From NCBI GenBank assembly GCA_963422655.1, contig OY730440.1, positions 2,232,001-2,296,000 of the forward strand: a stretch of 64,000 nt of DNA. Direction: 5' to 3'. This DNA is from CATQHS01 sp963422655 (lineage in GTDB: Bacteria > Actinomycetota > Acidimicrobiia > Acidimicrobiales > Aldehydirespiratoraceae). This document shows positions 40,041-48,575 of this stretch, piece after piece. The position numbers were made by a program, and so were the translations under genes. Each line of letters opens with the position of its first letter. Within the stretch, counting starts at the first letter, position 1. The notes under the pieces are model-generated. The model saw only the letters and a list, made by a program, of their open reading frames with translations. It was not told the origin of the DNA and searched no databases.

Positions 40041-42227
40041 GTGCCAACGGAAACCACCATTGACCCACAGTTCCTTTCATCGATATTGGCATTGGACCCC
40101 AGTGACGCTCAGCGGGTCTTGAAAGCGGTGGAACAGTACACAACGGACCCGGCCACCCCGTCGTTGAATCTGGAGCGACTGGGTGGGCGGGCGGGCAACA
40201 ACCGACTGTGGTCCATCCGGGCGTCGCTGGAGTTGCGGGTGCTCCTGGCTCGCCAAGGCCCGGTGTCGGTGCTGCTCCGAGCCGGCCATCACGACGCCAT
40301 CTACGAGTTGGCGGACCGGACCGCCTTCGTTACTCCGGTTTCCGGTAGGCCGGGTCTGATCGGCTTACGACGCGAAGCTATGGACCTGAGCGGGCCCATG
40401 GCGGTGAGTGTGTCGCCCGCGGCTGCGGTCCCAGCCGACGATCGTGCCCCGTCGATCCTGGAGCATTGGTCTACCGGCGAGCTGGCCGAGGCCGGTTTCG
40501 ACAACGCCGACATCGACATCCTCCGAGAGGTTACGATCGATACCCTGCTCGACCGGTGGACCGACATCGACGAGGAGACCTTTTCGAAGGTGGTCGAGCT
40601 CAGCGAGCTCTCCCCCGAGGAGTGGCGGCAACGCCAGCTCGTGGAGGACGAGGGCGCAGCCGACGAGCGTTTCCGCCGAGCCATCGTCGAGCGAGGGGCC
40701 CTGGCCGGCTTGTCGTCGGTGCTGACACCTGACGAGGTTCGTCGCCTTGCGGCCGCGCCCATCGAAGACTGGATGATCTTCCTTCACCCCGATCAGCGGG
40801 CGTTGGTCGATCGTCGTTTCAACGGACCGGCCCGGGTCCGAGGTCCGGCCGGTACGGGCAAGACGGTGGTGGCGCTGCACCGGGCTGCGGTGCTGACCAA
40901 GCGCTTTGCCACCGAAGGCGCCGGCTCCCCGAGCCCCATTCTGTTCACGACTTTCGTCAAGACCCTTATACCTGTGTTCGAGAACCTCTACCGGAGGCTT
41001 CCGGCCGCAGAGGAGGGAGCGGTTGAGTTCGTCAATGTCGACAAGCTCGCTTATCGCATTTGCAGGGAGCTCGACCAGCAGCCGGTTCTCGACTTCAGGA
41101 AGGTCGACTCGACGTTTGCCAAGGCCCACAAAGCGGTAGTCGGAGTTGGTACACCTCTGCACCGGGCGCAATTGACTCGTAGTTACCTTCGAGACGAGAT
41201 AACGGCGGTGATGAAGGGTCGCGGCATCGACTCTCTCGATGAGTATCTGGACATGGAGCGAACCGGGCGTCGGACCCCGTTCTCGGCTGCCATGCGGGAG
41301 CAGGCTTGGGAGTTGCGAGAGGAGTGGGACCGCCGTCTCGCCGAAGCCGGGGTCGTCGACTTTCCCGATGTCATCCGGCAGGCCCGGGATCTGGCCCGGA
41401 GCCAGCCGGCGCCCATGTATTCGGCCGCCATCGTCGACGAGTCCCAGGATTTCACCTCGGTGGGCTTGCAACTGGTTCAAGCTTTGGTGAACGGCCCGAC
41501 CGGCACCGATCGACCCGACGGGCTGTTCATCGTCGGTGACGGGGCCCAGAAAATCTACCCGGGCGGTTTCACCCTGGCCCAGGCCGGTGTGGACGTGCGG
41601 GGCAACAGCTCGGTGCTGCGGGTGAACTACCGGAACACGCACCAGATCATCGACGCCGCCTTGGCCTGCACCGGCCGCGAGGCCGTCGACGACCTCGGTG
41701 ACGAATATGCCCGTGGTGATGCCGAGGTGGAATCCCGACGAGAGGGGGCGAAGCCTTTCTTGGTCCAAGTGGACGACTTCGATGAACAGCTGGCTTTCGT
41801 TGCTCACCAAGTCGAGCAACTGTGCGGGGACCGAGCTCTGAGCCCGGGTGATGTCGCGGTCTTCGTATCCACCAACAAGCTGGTCAAACAGGCTGTGGCT
41901 GGTTTGGAAGCGGACGGGCTCCGTTGTCAGGAATTGACCGACTTCAGGGGACTCACCAAACCGCTGGTGAAGGTCGGTACCTTCCATCGGGCCAAGGGCC
42001 TGGAGTTCAAAGTGGTCTTCGTGCTGGACCTGTCGGCGGACTCCTTCCCGTCACCGAGATTTACGGGTCAGTCCGAAGCCGAGTACGCCGATAGCAGGCA
42101 GCTTCAGATCAGCTCGTTGTTCGTGGCCATGACCCGGGCTCGGGACGGCCTTTTCGTTCTCTGCACCGGCGAACCCAGTGACATCGTCTACGGGGCGCTG
42201 GATTCCTTCGAGATCGTAGAGGGGTGA
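40041..42227 (+). CDS. UvrD/Rep-type superfamily 1 helicase with N-terminal RelE/ParE-like domain
   Basis: 728 residues from GTG 40041. Residues 1-105 resemble the small RelE/ParE toxin fold: LKAVEQYTTDPATPSLNLER, LWSIRASLELRVLLARQG, and LLRAGHHDAIYELADR with the typical basic and Tyr positions. A helical linker follows. The helicase part has motif I RGPAGTGKTVVALHRA (about residue 265), motif II VDESQDF, motif III-like LFIVGDGAQKIY, motif IV VNYRNTHQI, motif V TFHRAKGLEFKVVFV and motif VI FVAMTRARDGLFVL. All motifs look intact, so an ATP-driven translocase on DNA or RNA is likely. Such fusions have been noted in relation to toxin-antitoxin and RNA surveillance systems. It has no obvious partner. 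Confidence 0.85.
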   Translation: MPTETTIDPQFLSSILALDPSDAQRVLKAVEQYTTDPATPSLNLERLGGRAGNNRLWSIRASLELRVLLARQGPVSVLLRAGHHDAIYELADRTAFVTPVSGRPGLIGLRREAMDLSGPMAVSVSPAAAVPADDRAPSILEHWSTGELAEAGFDNADIDILREVTIDTLLDRWTDIDEETFSKVVELSELSPEEWRQRQLVEDEGAADERFRRAIVERGALAGLSSVLTPDEVRRLAAAPIEDWMIFLHPDQRALVDRRFNGPARVRGPAGTGKTVVALHRAAVLTKRFATEGAGSPSPILFTTFVKTLIPVFENLYRRLPAAEEGAVEFVNVDKLAYRICRELDQQPVLDFRKVDSTFAKAHKAVVGVGTPLHRAQLTRSYLRDEITAVMKGRGIDSLDEYLDMERTGRRTPFSAAMREQAWELREEWDRRLAEAGVVDFPDVIRQARDLARSQPAPMYSAAIVDESQDFTSVGLQLVQALVNGPTGTDRPDGLFIVGDGAQKIYPGGFTLAQAGVDVRGNSSVLRVNYRNTHQIIDAALACTGREAVDDLGDEYARGDAEVESRREGAKPFLVQVDDFDEQLAFVAHQVEQLCGDRALSPGDVAVFVSTNKLVKQAVAGLEADGLRCQELTDFRGLTKPLVKVGTFHRAKGLEFKVVFVLDLSADSFPSPRFTGQSEAEYADSRQLQISSLFVAMTRARDGLFVLCTGEPSDIVYGALDSFEIVEG

Positions 42228-42263
42228 TGCCGTCCGTTTCGTCGAGCCGATCCTCTCGATGTC

Positions 42264-43013
42264 CTAGGCGCCGGCTCGTGCAACCGGCATCTCGTCGTGT
42301 AGCGCGCCGTCGAGTGAGCGTCCCCCGGCTTTGGGTGTACGTCCGCCCCATTGCTTGAAGAAGAACGCTACCCCGGCTGCACCGCACTGATCCCGCAGGT
42401 CCCGGACCCACGCCTGCTCCATTGGGCGAGCCCCCGGACCGCTCTCGCCTCCCGCGATCAGCCAATCGATCGATGAGAGATCGAGGTCGGGGAGTGGACC
42501 GAGCAGAGGTTCGGCGCTGACGAACCGCACGGCTGCATCGACGGAACGCAAGTGATCGATGCGAAACCCGTAGGGGCTGCTCTCGATGCTGACACCCATC
42601 CAGACGTTTGACGGCCAGACGAGCTGGTCAGCGACCAAGGCCAGGCGCCGGCTTCGCTTGGTGAGGATCTGGTAGGTGTGGTGGGCAGTATCAGCCATGA
42701 CGGCGAACACTTTGCGGATGAAATCCAGTGGCACGCCGGGGTGAAAGAGGTCGCTCATCGAGTTGACGAAGATGACCCGGCCGGTTCGCCAGCGATGGGG
42801 GATCTCCAGAGCGTCGTGGTGGACTTGCAACCCGAACCCGGGGCCACTGGTGCGTGGATGACCATCGAGTTGATATCTCTGCGATCCCATCGCTTTGAGT
42901 CGTTTGGCCAGTGTCAGCGCGTAGCAGTTGTCGCAACCCGGTGACGTGCGATCGCAACCTGTCGTGGGGTTCCAAGTCGCCTCGGTCCACTCGATGGTGC
43001 TTCGACCGGCCAT
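42264..43013 (-). CDS. DUF5131 family protein (phage Gp37/Gp68-like, three-Cys motif)
   Basis: 249 residues. The N-terminus MAGRSTIEWTEATWNPTTGC followed by DRTSPGCDNCYA gives the family three-Cys motif. VIFVNSMSDLFHPGVP, YQILTKRSRRL, VWMGVSIE and WLIAGGESGPGARPM are also characteristic. Family members occur in phages and mobile DNA and often next to a three-Cys-motif partner protein, which is not visible here. A radical-SAM-like chemistry has been suggested because of the Cys cluster; function is unknown. It converges with the helicase gene, separated by 36 bp. Confidence 0.88.
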   Translation of the reverse strand: MAGRSTIEWTEATWNPTTGCDRTSPGCDNCYALTLAKRLKAMGSQRYQLDGHPRTSGPGFGLQVHHDALEIPHRWRTGRVIFVNSMSDLFHPGVPLDFIRKVFAVMADTAHHTYQILTKRSRRLALVADQLVWPSNVWMGVSIESSPYGFRIDHLRSVDAAVRFVSAEPLLGPLPDLDLSSIDWLIAGGESGPGARPMEQAWVRDLRDQCGAAGVAFFFKQWGGRTPKAGGRSLDGALHDEMPVARAGA

Positions 43014-43201
43014 GGGCCGATTTTATGGCCGAGGTAGGACAGCGAGGGTCGCTGCGAACGCGCCACCTTTCGCCCAACGCATGCCTCGCAGGGGTGAGAT
43101 GCCGACGTCGGGTTTGGTAACTGGCAGTTTGCTCGACATCCGGTACGTTTCCTGTTGGACAAGGTGTATCCGGCAAGCGAGCAGCGAAAGGGGATGACGC
43201 C

Positions 43202-43411
43202 ATGGGCCTGCTGATTCTGGCTGGCGACGCCAGGCGAAGCGTCATGCTGTGGGTTTTTTTGGTCGCAGTGATGGCGCTCACGCTCTGGGAGTGCCGCGAA
43301 CGCGGTTACCGGGCCAAGATCACACTGTGGTGGATGACTTTCGTGGCCATCACCCATGTGGTCGGCTACGTCATCCTTCGCTTCTTCGTGCGCCCGCCGC
43401 ACCGGGCCTGA
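43202..43411 (+). CDS. Small two-helix membrane protein
   Basis: 69 residues with two hydrophobic segments (VMLWVFLVAVMALTLWE; WWMTFVAITHVVGYVILRFF), basic tail. An AAAGGGG ribosome-binding site lies 10 bp upstream of the ATG. I do not recognise a family. It may pair with the following membrane-anchored protein. Confidence 0.6.
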   Translation: MGLLILAGDARRSVMLWVFLVAVMALTLWECRERGYRAKITLWWMTFVAITHVVGYVILRFFVRPPHRA

Positions 43412-43462
43412 CGGTGGCTACCCCACGGCGAACACGCGAACACACGAACACAGGACGTGACG

Positions 43463-43831
43463 ATGCCTGAAACCGAGTCTCGAAACCTGTACGACCGGCT
43501 CAGAACCATGCCGGGGCGAACGAAGTTGTTCCTGGCCACCGGAGTGGTGCTGCTGGTCTTGGTGTTCGTCTTCAAGGGCTGCTCCGGTGTGGAGATCGAA
43601 GAAGAAGAGGCTGTGGCCGCGGCCCGGGCCGAGATCGACTTCGAGCCCGAACGGACCGAGGCCCGGGTGCTGCGCCAAGGGATCGGGGCCCAGCCGGTCT
43701 GGATGGTGGTTTTCACTGTCAGGGACCCCGAAGGTGGGCGCGAAGACTTCCTGCACCATGCCGCAGTCGAGGTGGACGTCCGCACCGGCGAAGTGCTCGA
43801 GGTGAACGTCATCAAATCCGACCGCGGCTAG
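43463..43831 (+). CDS. Single-pass membrane protein with small extracytoplasmic domain
   Basis: 122 residues from ATG 43463; GTG two codons earlier is possible. One transmembrane helix (LFLATGVVLLVLVFVFKGC, about residues 21-40), then an acidic, alpha/beta-looking domain whose final VDVRTGEVLEVNV resembles the last strand of PepSY-type domains. The resemblance is weak. Convergent with the end of the Tad operon, 62 bp away. Confidence 0.6.
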   Translation: MPETESRNLYDRLRTMPGRTKLFLATGVVLLVLVFVFKGCSGVEIEEEEAVAAARAEIDFEPERTEARVLRQGIGAQPVWMVVFTVRDPEGGREDFLHHAAVEVDVRTGEVLEVNVIKSDRG

Positions 43832-43893
43832 CCGTACTGGGCAGTCGCGGGGAGGCTCATGACGACTCGCAGGCGCACCGATGGGGGGACAAC

Positions 43894-44232
43894 CTACGAG
43901 CTCGGGCAGTCGGGCACCGTCGCGGCCCAGGCCGGGTCCAGCATGTTCAAGGCCACCAGCGCCTCGCCCGTGGCTGGGGTCAGACCCCGCAAGAGTTTGG
44001 GGGTCCACTCGGCGGTAGCGGTCACCCGCAGCACCGTGTCCGACAGACAGATCTCGGCCCCTGGCGGTAGGGCGCAGTCGGTGACGCAACTCTCGACGAG
44101 ATGGTGACTGGCCCGTTCGGCCCGGTCTGTGGCCAAGTCGGAGTACGAGACCCACTGGGTGTGATCGAACAACGCTGCCGTCAACAGCGCAGCGGCACCG
44201 ATGGCGCCCAGTGCCAGCAGGGCAGTGCTCAC
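43894..44232 (-). CDS. Tad-locus pseudopilin-like/TadE-like protein 3
   Basis: 112 residues from GTG 44232, which overlaps the upstream stop (GTGA). One N-terminal hydrophobic helix (ALLALGAIGAAALLTAALF) without a charged leader, then a Cys-containing soluble part (SCVTDCALPPGAEICL). Short, single-helix proteins with a pair of cysteines at the end of Tad operons usually belong to the TadE/TadF or pilus-assembly helper group. This may be a helicase-secretion-neighbourhood-type small membrane protein seen in actinobacterial Tad loci. Last gene of the leftward operon. Confidence 0.6.
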   Translation of the reverse strand: MSTALLALGAIGAAALLTAALFDHTQWVSYSDLATDRAERASHHLVESCVTDCALPPGAEICLSDTVLRVTATAEWTPKLLRGLTPATGEALVALNMLDPAWAATVPDCPSS

Positions 44233-44624
44233 GGTACCGGTCCCTCGGCTGCGGTGACGGTGACCGAATCGGCAAAGAACCCGGCGGTGCGGACCGGGCA
44301 GGTGACGGTGACCACGACACCGGCGAGCTCGTCGGTGCCGTGGTCGGTCACCACGGCCAGATCCATGTCCCAGGCCGGGTCGCTGTGTACACAAGCTCCG
44401 ATGGTGGTTGCTACCGCTGCTCTGGAGGCGATGCCGTCCAAGGCGGGGAGGTCATTCATCAGGCCGGGGTCAGCGGTGACGGCGTCTATCACACTGGTGG
44501 CGGCTCGTTCTGCCCCGACCCGGGCCCGGCCCGCCCCCAGACCGACCGTGCCGGCGAAGTCGACCATCCACACCGCAACCGTCATCACCAGAAGCGTCAT
44601 CAGCGCGGCTACGGCCTCACTCAT
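44229..44624 (-). CDS. Tad-locus pseudopilin-like/TadE-like protein 2
   Basis: 131 residues from ATG 44624, overlapping the upstream gene by ATGA. N-terminal helix SEAVAALMTLLVMTVAVWMV, then a small domain with two cysteines (IGACVHSD, VTVTCPV). The sequence SEAVAALM resembles the start of TadE-like proteins (E at position 5 of the mature pseudopilin helix). Family assignment is based on size, helix position and context. Confidence 0.6.
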   Translation of the reverse strand: MSEAVAALMTLLVMTVAVWMVDFAGTVGLGAGRARVGAERAATSVIDAVTADPGLMNDLPALDGIASRAAVATTIGACVHSDPAWDMDLAVVTDHGTDELAGVVVTVTCPVRTAGFFADSVTVTAAEGPVP

Positions 44625-45040
44625 GGCCGGCATCCGCCGGTCACGTCCCAGCCCAGCGCCGCGGTGGCGGTCACCGGGGCACAGGTCACCGCGGTCACGT
44701 CCAACGCCGACCAGGACCCGGCGGCTGAAGTGGTGACCGATGTCGCCAGCAGGCAGTCCCGGTCGGCGTTGAGAGTCATCGCCACTGGTGACACCGACGC
44801 CAACCGGTCGGTGCGGGCTACCACCGACCGAGCGGCTGCGGCGGAGGCTCGAGCGAAGTCGGGGCCGGTCTCGGTGCAGTCCCAGTCATGGGGTAGGACC
44901 GTCGAGGCGGCTTCGGTGCCGGCGGCAGCGGCAGCCAGCGCGCCGGCAGCCGCCAGATGACGTAGGTACAGCCCGAACACCGTGCTCAGCGCCACCACCC
45001 AGAACCCGATGTAGCGGATGACGGCAATCGACGATCCCAC
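44621..45040 (-). CDS. Tad-locus pseudopilin-like protein 1
   Basis: 139 residues with an N-terminal helix (VIRYIGFWVVALSTVFGLYL) and an Ala-rich continuation, then a domain with cysteines at DWDCTE, RDCLLA, VTCAPV and GGCRP, perhaps two disulfides. It follows the Flp-like gene by 29 bp and overlaps the next gene by ATGA. No firm family; pilus-associated by context. Confidence 0.55.
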   Translation of the reverse strand: MGSSIAVIRYIGFWVVALSTVFGLYLRHLAAAGALAAAAAGTEAASTVLPHDWDCTETGPDFARASAAAARSVVARTDRLASVSPVAMTLNADRDCLLATSVTTSAAGSWSALDVTAVTCAPVTATAALGWDVTGGCRP

Positions 45041-45069
45041 TGCGACAACCTCCGGTTATCCGACCTGCT

Positions 45070-45279
45070 CTAGGCTTTGCACCTCTTGGAGCTACTGGTC
45101 CAGGTTCCGCCCGCGGCATCACACAAGACCTCGGTCTTGATCCGCGAGTAGTAGTCGTCGCCGGGGTCTCCGATCGGCGGGGCGTTGTCGGTGAACAGGG
45201 TGAAGGCCAAGGCTCCCACCGCCACTGCTAGCGCTACCGCTACGCCGATCTTGATGATCAAAGCTACAGCTTCTGACAT
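45070..45279 (-). CDS. Flp-like small pilin
   Basis: 69 residues. A short leader followed by an uninterrupted hydrophobic helix (ALIIKIGVAVALAVAVGALA) and a short polar C-terminus with a Cys pair (EVLCDAAGGTWTSSSKRCKA without interruption in the tail). Size and shape match Flp/Fap pilins, which polymerise into Tad pili after prepilin peptidase cleavage. The conserved Flp processing site (G/XXXXEY) is not obvious, so it is Flp-like by context. A 106-bp gap separates it from TadC, perhaps with its own promoter. Confidence 0.6.
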   Translation of the reverse strand: MSEAVALIIKIGVAVALAVAVGALAFTLFTDNAPPIGDPGDDYYSRIKTEVLCDAAGGTWTSSSKRCKA

Positions 45280-45385
45280 GTTCCGTCCTTTGTCGGGGCA
45301 CTGAGTCCCCGGTTGTGTTGTGCATTCGGTTCCAGCCGGTTCGGTCCTGGAACCTGCGTTGGGAGGACTCTTTTCGGTGATGAGG

Positions 45386-46108
45386 TCACAAACCGGTGGG
45401 CAGCGATGACGACACAGCCGCCATCACCAGCACTACGGTCATGATCACCACCACCGTGGCCGAGGTGACCACCGACCGGCCCAGCCGGTCGATTCGGAGT
45501 CGCCGAGCATCCTCGAGGGCGGCGACGGCCCGGCCCACCAGCCCGTCGATCAAGTCGACGGCGGCGGCTCCGGTGCGATCAGCGGCGACAACAGTGGCGA
45601 CCAGGGTCTCGGCCGGGGTGCCGGCCAGGTGGTCGGCTGCAGCCGCCAGGGGGTCTCTACCATCGGCCAGCGCGTGGTTGACGGCCGTGGCGGTGGGGGC
45701 GAACCCCGGGTCGGCGACCCGGGCCGCGGCCCATACTGCCGCCTCGGAGAGCGGGCTACCCGACGCCGCGTAGAGGCGGATGCGGCGCAGCCACGCCACC
45801 ATGGCGGTATCGCGGCGGGTCCGGTAGATGCCCAGCAGTGCAGCCCGCAGCAGCCGCGGCATCACCTGTGGCAACCATGTCGCCGTCACTGTTGCTGCCG
45901 CTACCCCTGTGCGGGCATCCACGATCATCGACGTCATCACCAGCACCGACAGGGCCGTCATCGTGGTGGCTGTCCATGTCGCCGCCGTAACTGCAGTGGG
46001 CGACCACCCGATCGCGGTCAGTTCCCTGGCCGTTGCCGGTGGACGGGAGGCAGAAAACAGCAGCGACACCGAAGCCGCCACCGCGGAGATCACCAGCAGC
46101 ACCGTCAT
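45386..46108 (-). CDS. tadC: Tad pilus platform protein TadC
   Basis: 240 residues from ATG 46108, overlapping tadB by ATGA. A T2SS-F-type platform protein: two N-terminal hydrophobic segments (TVLLVISAVAASVSLLFSA; ALSVLVMTSMIV), a cytoplasmic four-helix region (LRRIRLYAASGSPLSEAAVW, LAGTPAETLVATVVAADRTG, LVGRAVAALEDARRLRIDRL) and a final helix (VVVIMTVVLVMAAVSSSLP). It partners with TadB and TadA in the inner membrane to extrude pilin. The start is chosen because the longer frame is tadB read out of frame. Confidence 0.8.
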   Translation of the reverse strand: MTVLLVISAVAASVSLLFSASRPPATARELTAIGWSPTAVTAATWTATTMTALSVLVMTSMIVDARTGVAAATVTATWLPQVMPRLLRAALLGIYRTRRDTAMVAWLRRIRLYAASGSPLSEAAVWAAARVADPGFAPTATAVNHALADGRDPLAAAADHLAGTPAETLVATVVAADRTGAAAVDLIDGLVGRAVAALEDARRLRIDRLGRSVVTSATVVVIMTVVLVMAAVSSSLPTGL

Positions 46109-46920
46109 CTGGACCTCGCGAAGTTCCGGGCCGGTAGCAGGGCTCCCGCGCACCATCCCGCGGCCAGCCCCGATGTGACCACCAGCACCGCGGCCCCGGT
46201 TCCGTCGAGGAGCCAACGCCCGGCATCGGCGCTGGCCCAGCCCACTCCCGCAACGATCACAGCCGCCAACATGACCACGACCACCAGCGACGGCATCAGT
46301 GCCGCCACCTGCGAATGGAACCGTCGGGCAGTAACGGCAGCTTCGTTGACCTCGGCTTCGAGGGCTTTCATCGGGCCGGCCCAACCCGATCCGCTGTCGT
46401 CGGCCACTGTGATGATGTCGGCCAGCCAGGACGCCGGGGCGGCGTCTACCCGTTGCGCGAACCGGCGAGCGGCCTCTTCCAGGCCGATCTCCTCGGCGTC
46501 GTTGACCAGCAACGTTGCCGCCGTTCCCACCGGTCCCGACACCGGCACCGCGGCTTGAGCCAGCGCGTCGATGACCGTGTCGGCGGCGCTGACCTGGTTG
46601 GCCAACGCTCCCGTGAACCGGGCCATTGCCTCGGTGTTGGCCATCTGCCCGCGGCTGGCCACCAGCACCTGCACCGCGGTCGCACAAACGGCCATCGGTG
46701 CGACCACCGCTATTCCTAACACCACCCGGCCCGACCACATCGCCACCACCAAGCCCGTGCCGGCCGCCGCAACCCCGGCGACAGGCATCCTCGGGCTCCA
46801 CCATTTACCAGCGTCGGCGGTGACCGGGACCCGCAGTGGTCTCAGCCCCGCCGACGGCCACAACATGATCACTAACGCCCCGGCTCCACCGGCCGCCATC
46901 AGCCAGCCCGCCGAGTTCAC
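46105..46920 (-). CDS. tadB: Tad pilus platform protein TadB
   Basis: 271 residues. N-terminal membrane segments (LMAAGGAGALVIMLWP; VVLGIAVVAPMAVCATAVQVLV), then a T2SSF domain with TEAMARFTGALANQVSAADT and AEEIGLEEAARRFAQRVDAA, the WLADIITVADDSGSGWAGPM segment, and two C-terminal helices. Overlaps tadA and tadC by 4 bp each (ATGA), so the three are translated together. Confidence 0.8.
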   Translation of the reverse strand: MNSAGWLMAAGGAGALVIMLWPSAGLRPLRVPVTADAGKWWSPRMPVAGVAAAGTGLVVAMWSGRVVLGIAVVAPMAVCATAVQVLVASRGQMANTEAMARFTGALANQVSAADTVIDALAQAAVPVSGPVGTAATLLVNDAEEIGLEEAARRFAQRVDAAPASWLADIITVADDSGSGWAGPMKALEAEVNEAAVTARRFHSQVAALMPSLVVVVMLAAVIVAGVGWASADAGRWLLDGTGAAVLVVTSGLAAGWCAGALLPARNFARSR

Positions 46921-48575
46921 CGGGCCACCATGTCGCGGCCTGACTCGTCGTCACCGAGGGTGTCGGGATCTTCGAAGTCGTCCACGATCCGCAACTCCGT
47001 CGGCGGTAACAGCTCGGGCTCTTGCGTCTCTACCGGGCCGTGGATACCGGCAGAGCGGTACATGTTCGCCACGTACCCCGTCGGCGGCGACACCGGTGAC
47101 GCCCAGCAGTCGCCGGGCCGCAACGCCCACAGGCACCGGGTCTGTATCGCCCCGGTGCTCTCGTCGATCCCCTCCAATTGGGAAACGTCGGCTATAACCC
47201 GCTTCCCTTCGTCGTTGCGGCCCAGCCACACCAGCAGATGCACAGCCCCAGCGATCTGGCGACGGGCTTCGAGCGGTTCGGCCCCTTCCGAACGGGCATA
47301 TTCGACCAGTTTCTCCAACACACCTCGGCCGGGCTGGCTGTGCAACGTCACCAGACAACCCGACAACCCCAGCGACATTGCGTCGAGCAACGCGCCGGTG
47401 CCCTCGCCGCGGATCTCTCCCACCACCAATTTGGAGGTGTTGCAGCGTTTGGCGTCCCGGACATGGTCCGACATCGTGAGCTGGCCCCGGCCCTCGGCAT
47501 TGGGGTCGGTAGTCAATCGTTCACAGGTCAACTTGTGGAACCCTTTCGCGGCCAAGCGCAGCTCAGGGGTGTCCTCGATGGTGTCGATGCGCTCGTGAGC
47601 GTCGACGGTGGCCAGCATCCGCTGAGCCAGCGTGGTCTTTCCGCCCGACATCGGGGCTGCCAGCACGCAGTTGGCCCGAACCTGGCCCGACATCGCCTCT
47701 ATCAGCAGGGCGCACAGGTCCTCGTCGGCCACTCCCAAGTCGCCCAAGCTGGGGGCCTCGGCCAGGTTCGACCGCAGCACCATGATCGCCGGGTTCGCCA
47801 CCCAGGCCTCCGCGTGCACCCGCCAATCCCCAACCATGACGTCGAGCCGCGGCGAGAGCCGGTCGAACCGCTGGGACCGCTCCGCTGCGTAAGAGGCCAT
47901 GAACCTTGCCGCCGCGATCAGTTCCTCCTCGGAACCGAACGGCGAAGCGCGCCTGGTCACCGTCCCATCCTCATGGGACACCTGCATGAGCTCCCCGCCC
48001 CAGATCTGGAACTCCTCGACTCCGGTCTCACCCATCAACTCTCGGACCACCCGAGCGGCCGCCTCCTTTGCCGTACCCCGGCGCACCTCACCATCGGCTG
48101 CATCGAACCGGTGCGAAGCCGCCGCTGCGTCCCCCAACCGACGGCCCAGCCACCGCAATTTCCGCCGAGCCCCGCCGGTAGGCGCCGCTGCCACCGACTT
48201 CACCACCTGCATCCCGGCCCGAGCCCGTACCGCTTCGGTATCGATCCTGTCGTAAGACACGAGCACCATGGCCACCGGCACCTTCCAACCCGCACCCGAA
48301 TCCAGCCCCAACCGGCCTCTCATGCCCTCAGCCACACTCGCCGTAACCCAAACCACTGCCGTCGCTGCCGCCGCCCCCGCACGCAGCCCTTCGTCGCCCG
48401 CGTCCTCGTCGAGTACCAGCACGGTGCCCGGTGCCGCCGAGATCAGCGCCTCGTCGTCCAACGACGTCGCTACTGCCACCCCTCCACATCGGGCGCCCAC
48501 CCCGCCGACCAGAGCGTCGGTCACCCACCTTGCCATCTCGGTTCCCAAACACCGATCCAATGCCACCAACAACAT
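46917..48575 (-). CDS. tadA: Tad secretion ATPase TadA/CpaF
   Basis: 552 residues; the hexameric motor of Tad pilus assembly. The CpaF-type ATPase core has Walker A APMSGGKTT (standard is GxxGSGKT, so Gly-Gly-Lys is kept with a changed lead), IDTIEDTPEL (Asp box), VVGEIRGEGTGALLDAMSLG (Walker B with catalytic Glu) and LVTLHSQPGRG (His box). About 150 N-terminal residues resemble a degenerate CpaE/receiver-like segment (TVLVLDEDAGDEGL). It is preceded by AGGAGG inside the 3' end of the SAF-protein gene, and overlaps tadB by ATGA. Confidence 0.88.
   Translation of the reverse strand: MLLVALDRCLGTEMARWVTDALVGGVGARCGGVAVATSLDDEALISAAPGTVLVLDEDAGDEGLRAGAAAATAVVWVTASVAEGMRGRLGLDSGAGWKVPVAMVLVSYDRIDTEAVRARAGMQVVKSVAAAPTGGARRKLRWLGRRLGDAAAASHRFDAADGEVRRGTAKEAAARVVRELMGETGVEEFQIWGGELMQVSHEDGTVTRRASPFGSEEELIAAARFMASYAAERSQRFDRLSPRLDVMVGDWRVHAEAWVANPAIMVLRSNLAEAPSLGDLGVADEDLCALLIEAMSGQVRANCVLAAPMSGGKTTLAQRMLATVDAHERIDTIEDTPELRLAAKGFHKLTCERLTTDPNAEGRGQLTMSDHVRDAKRCNTSKLVVGEIRGEGTGALLDAMSLGLSGCLVTLHSQPGRGVLEKLVEYARSEGAEPLEARRQIAGAVHLLVWLGRNDEGKRVIADVSQLEGIDESTGAIQTRCLWALRPGDCWASPVSPPTGYVANMYRSAGIHGPVETQEPELLPPTELRIVDDFEDPDTLGDDESGRDMVAR

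Noticed and set aside
45629..46558. 309-codon plus-strand frame over tadB/tadC
   Set aside because: Covers two well supported Tad genes with ATGA coupling; sequence is Arg/His-rich and unlike a protein.
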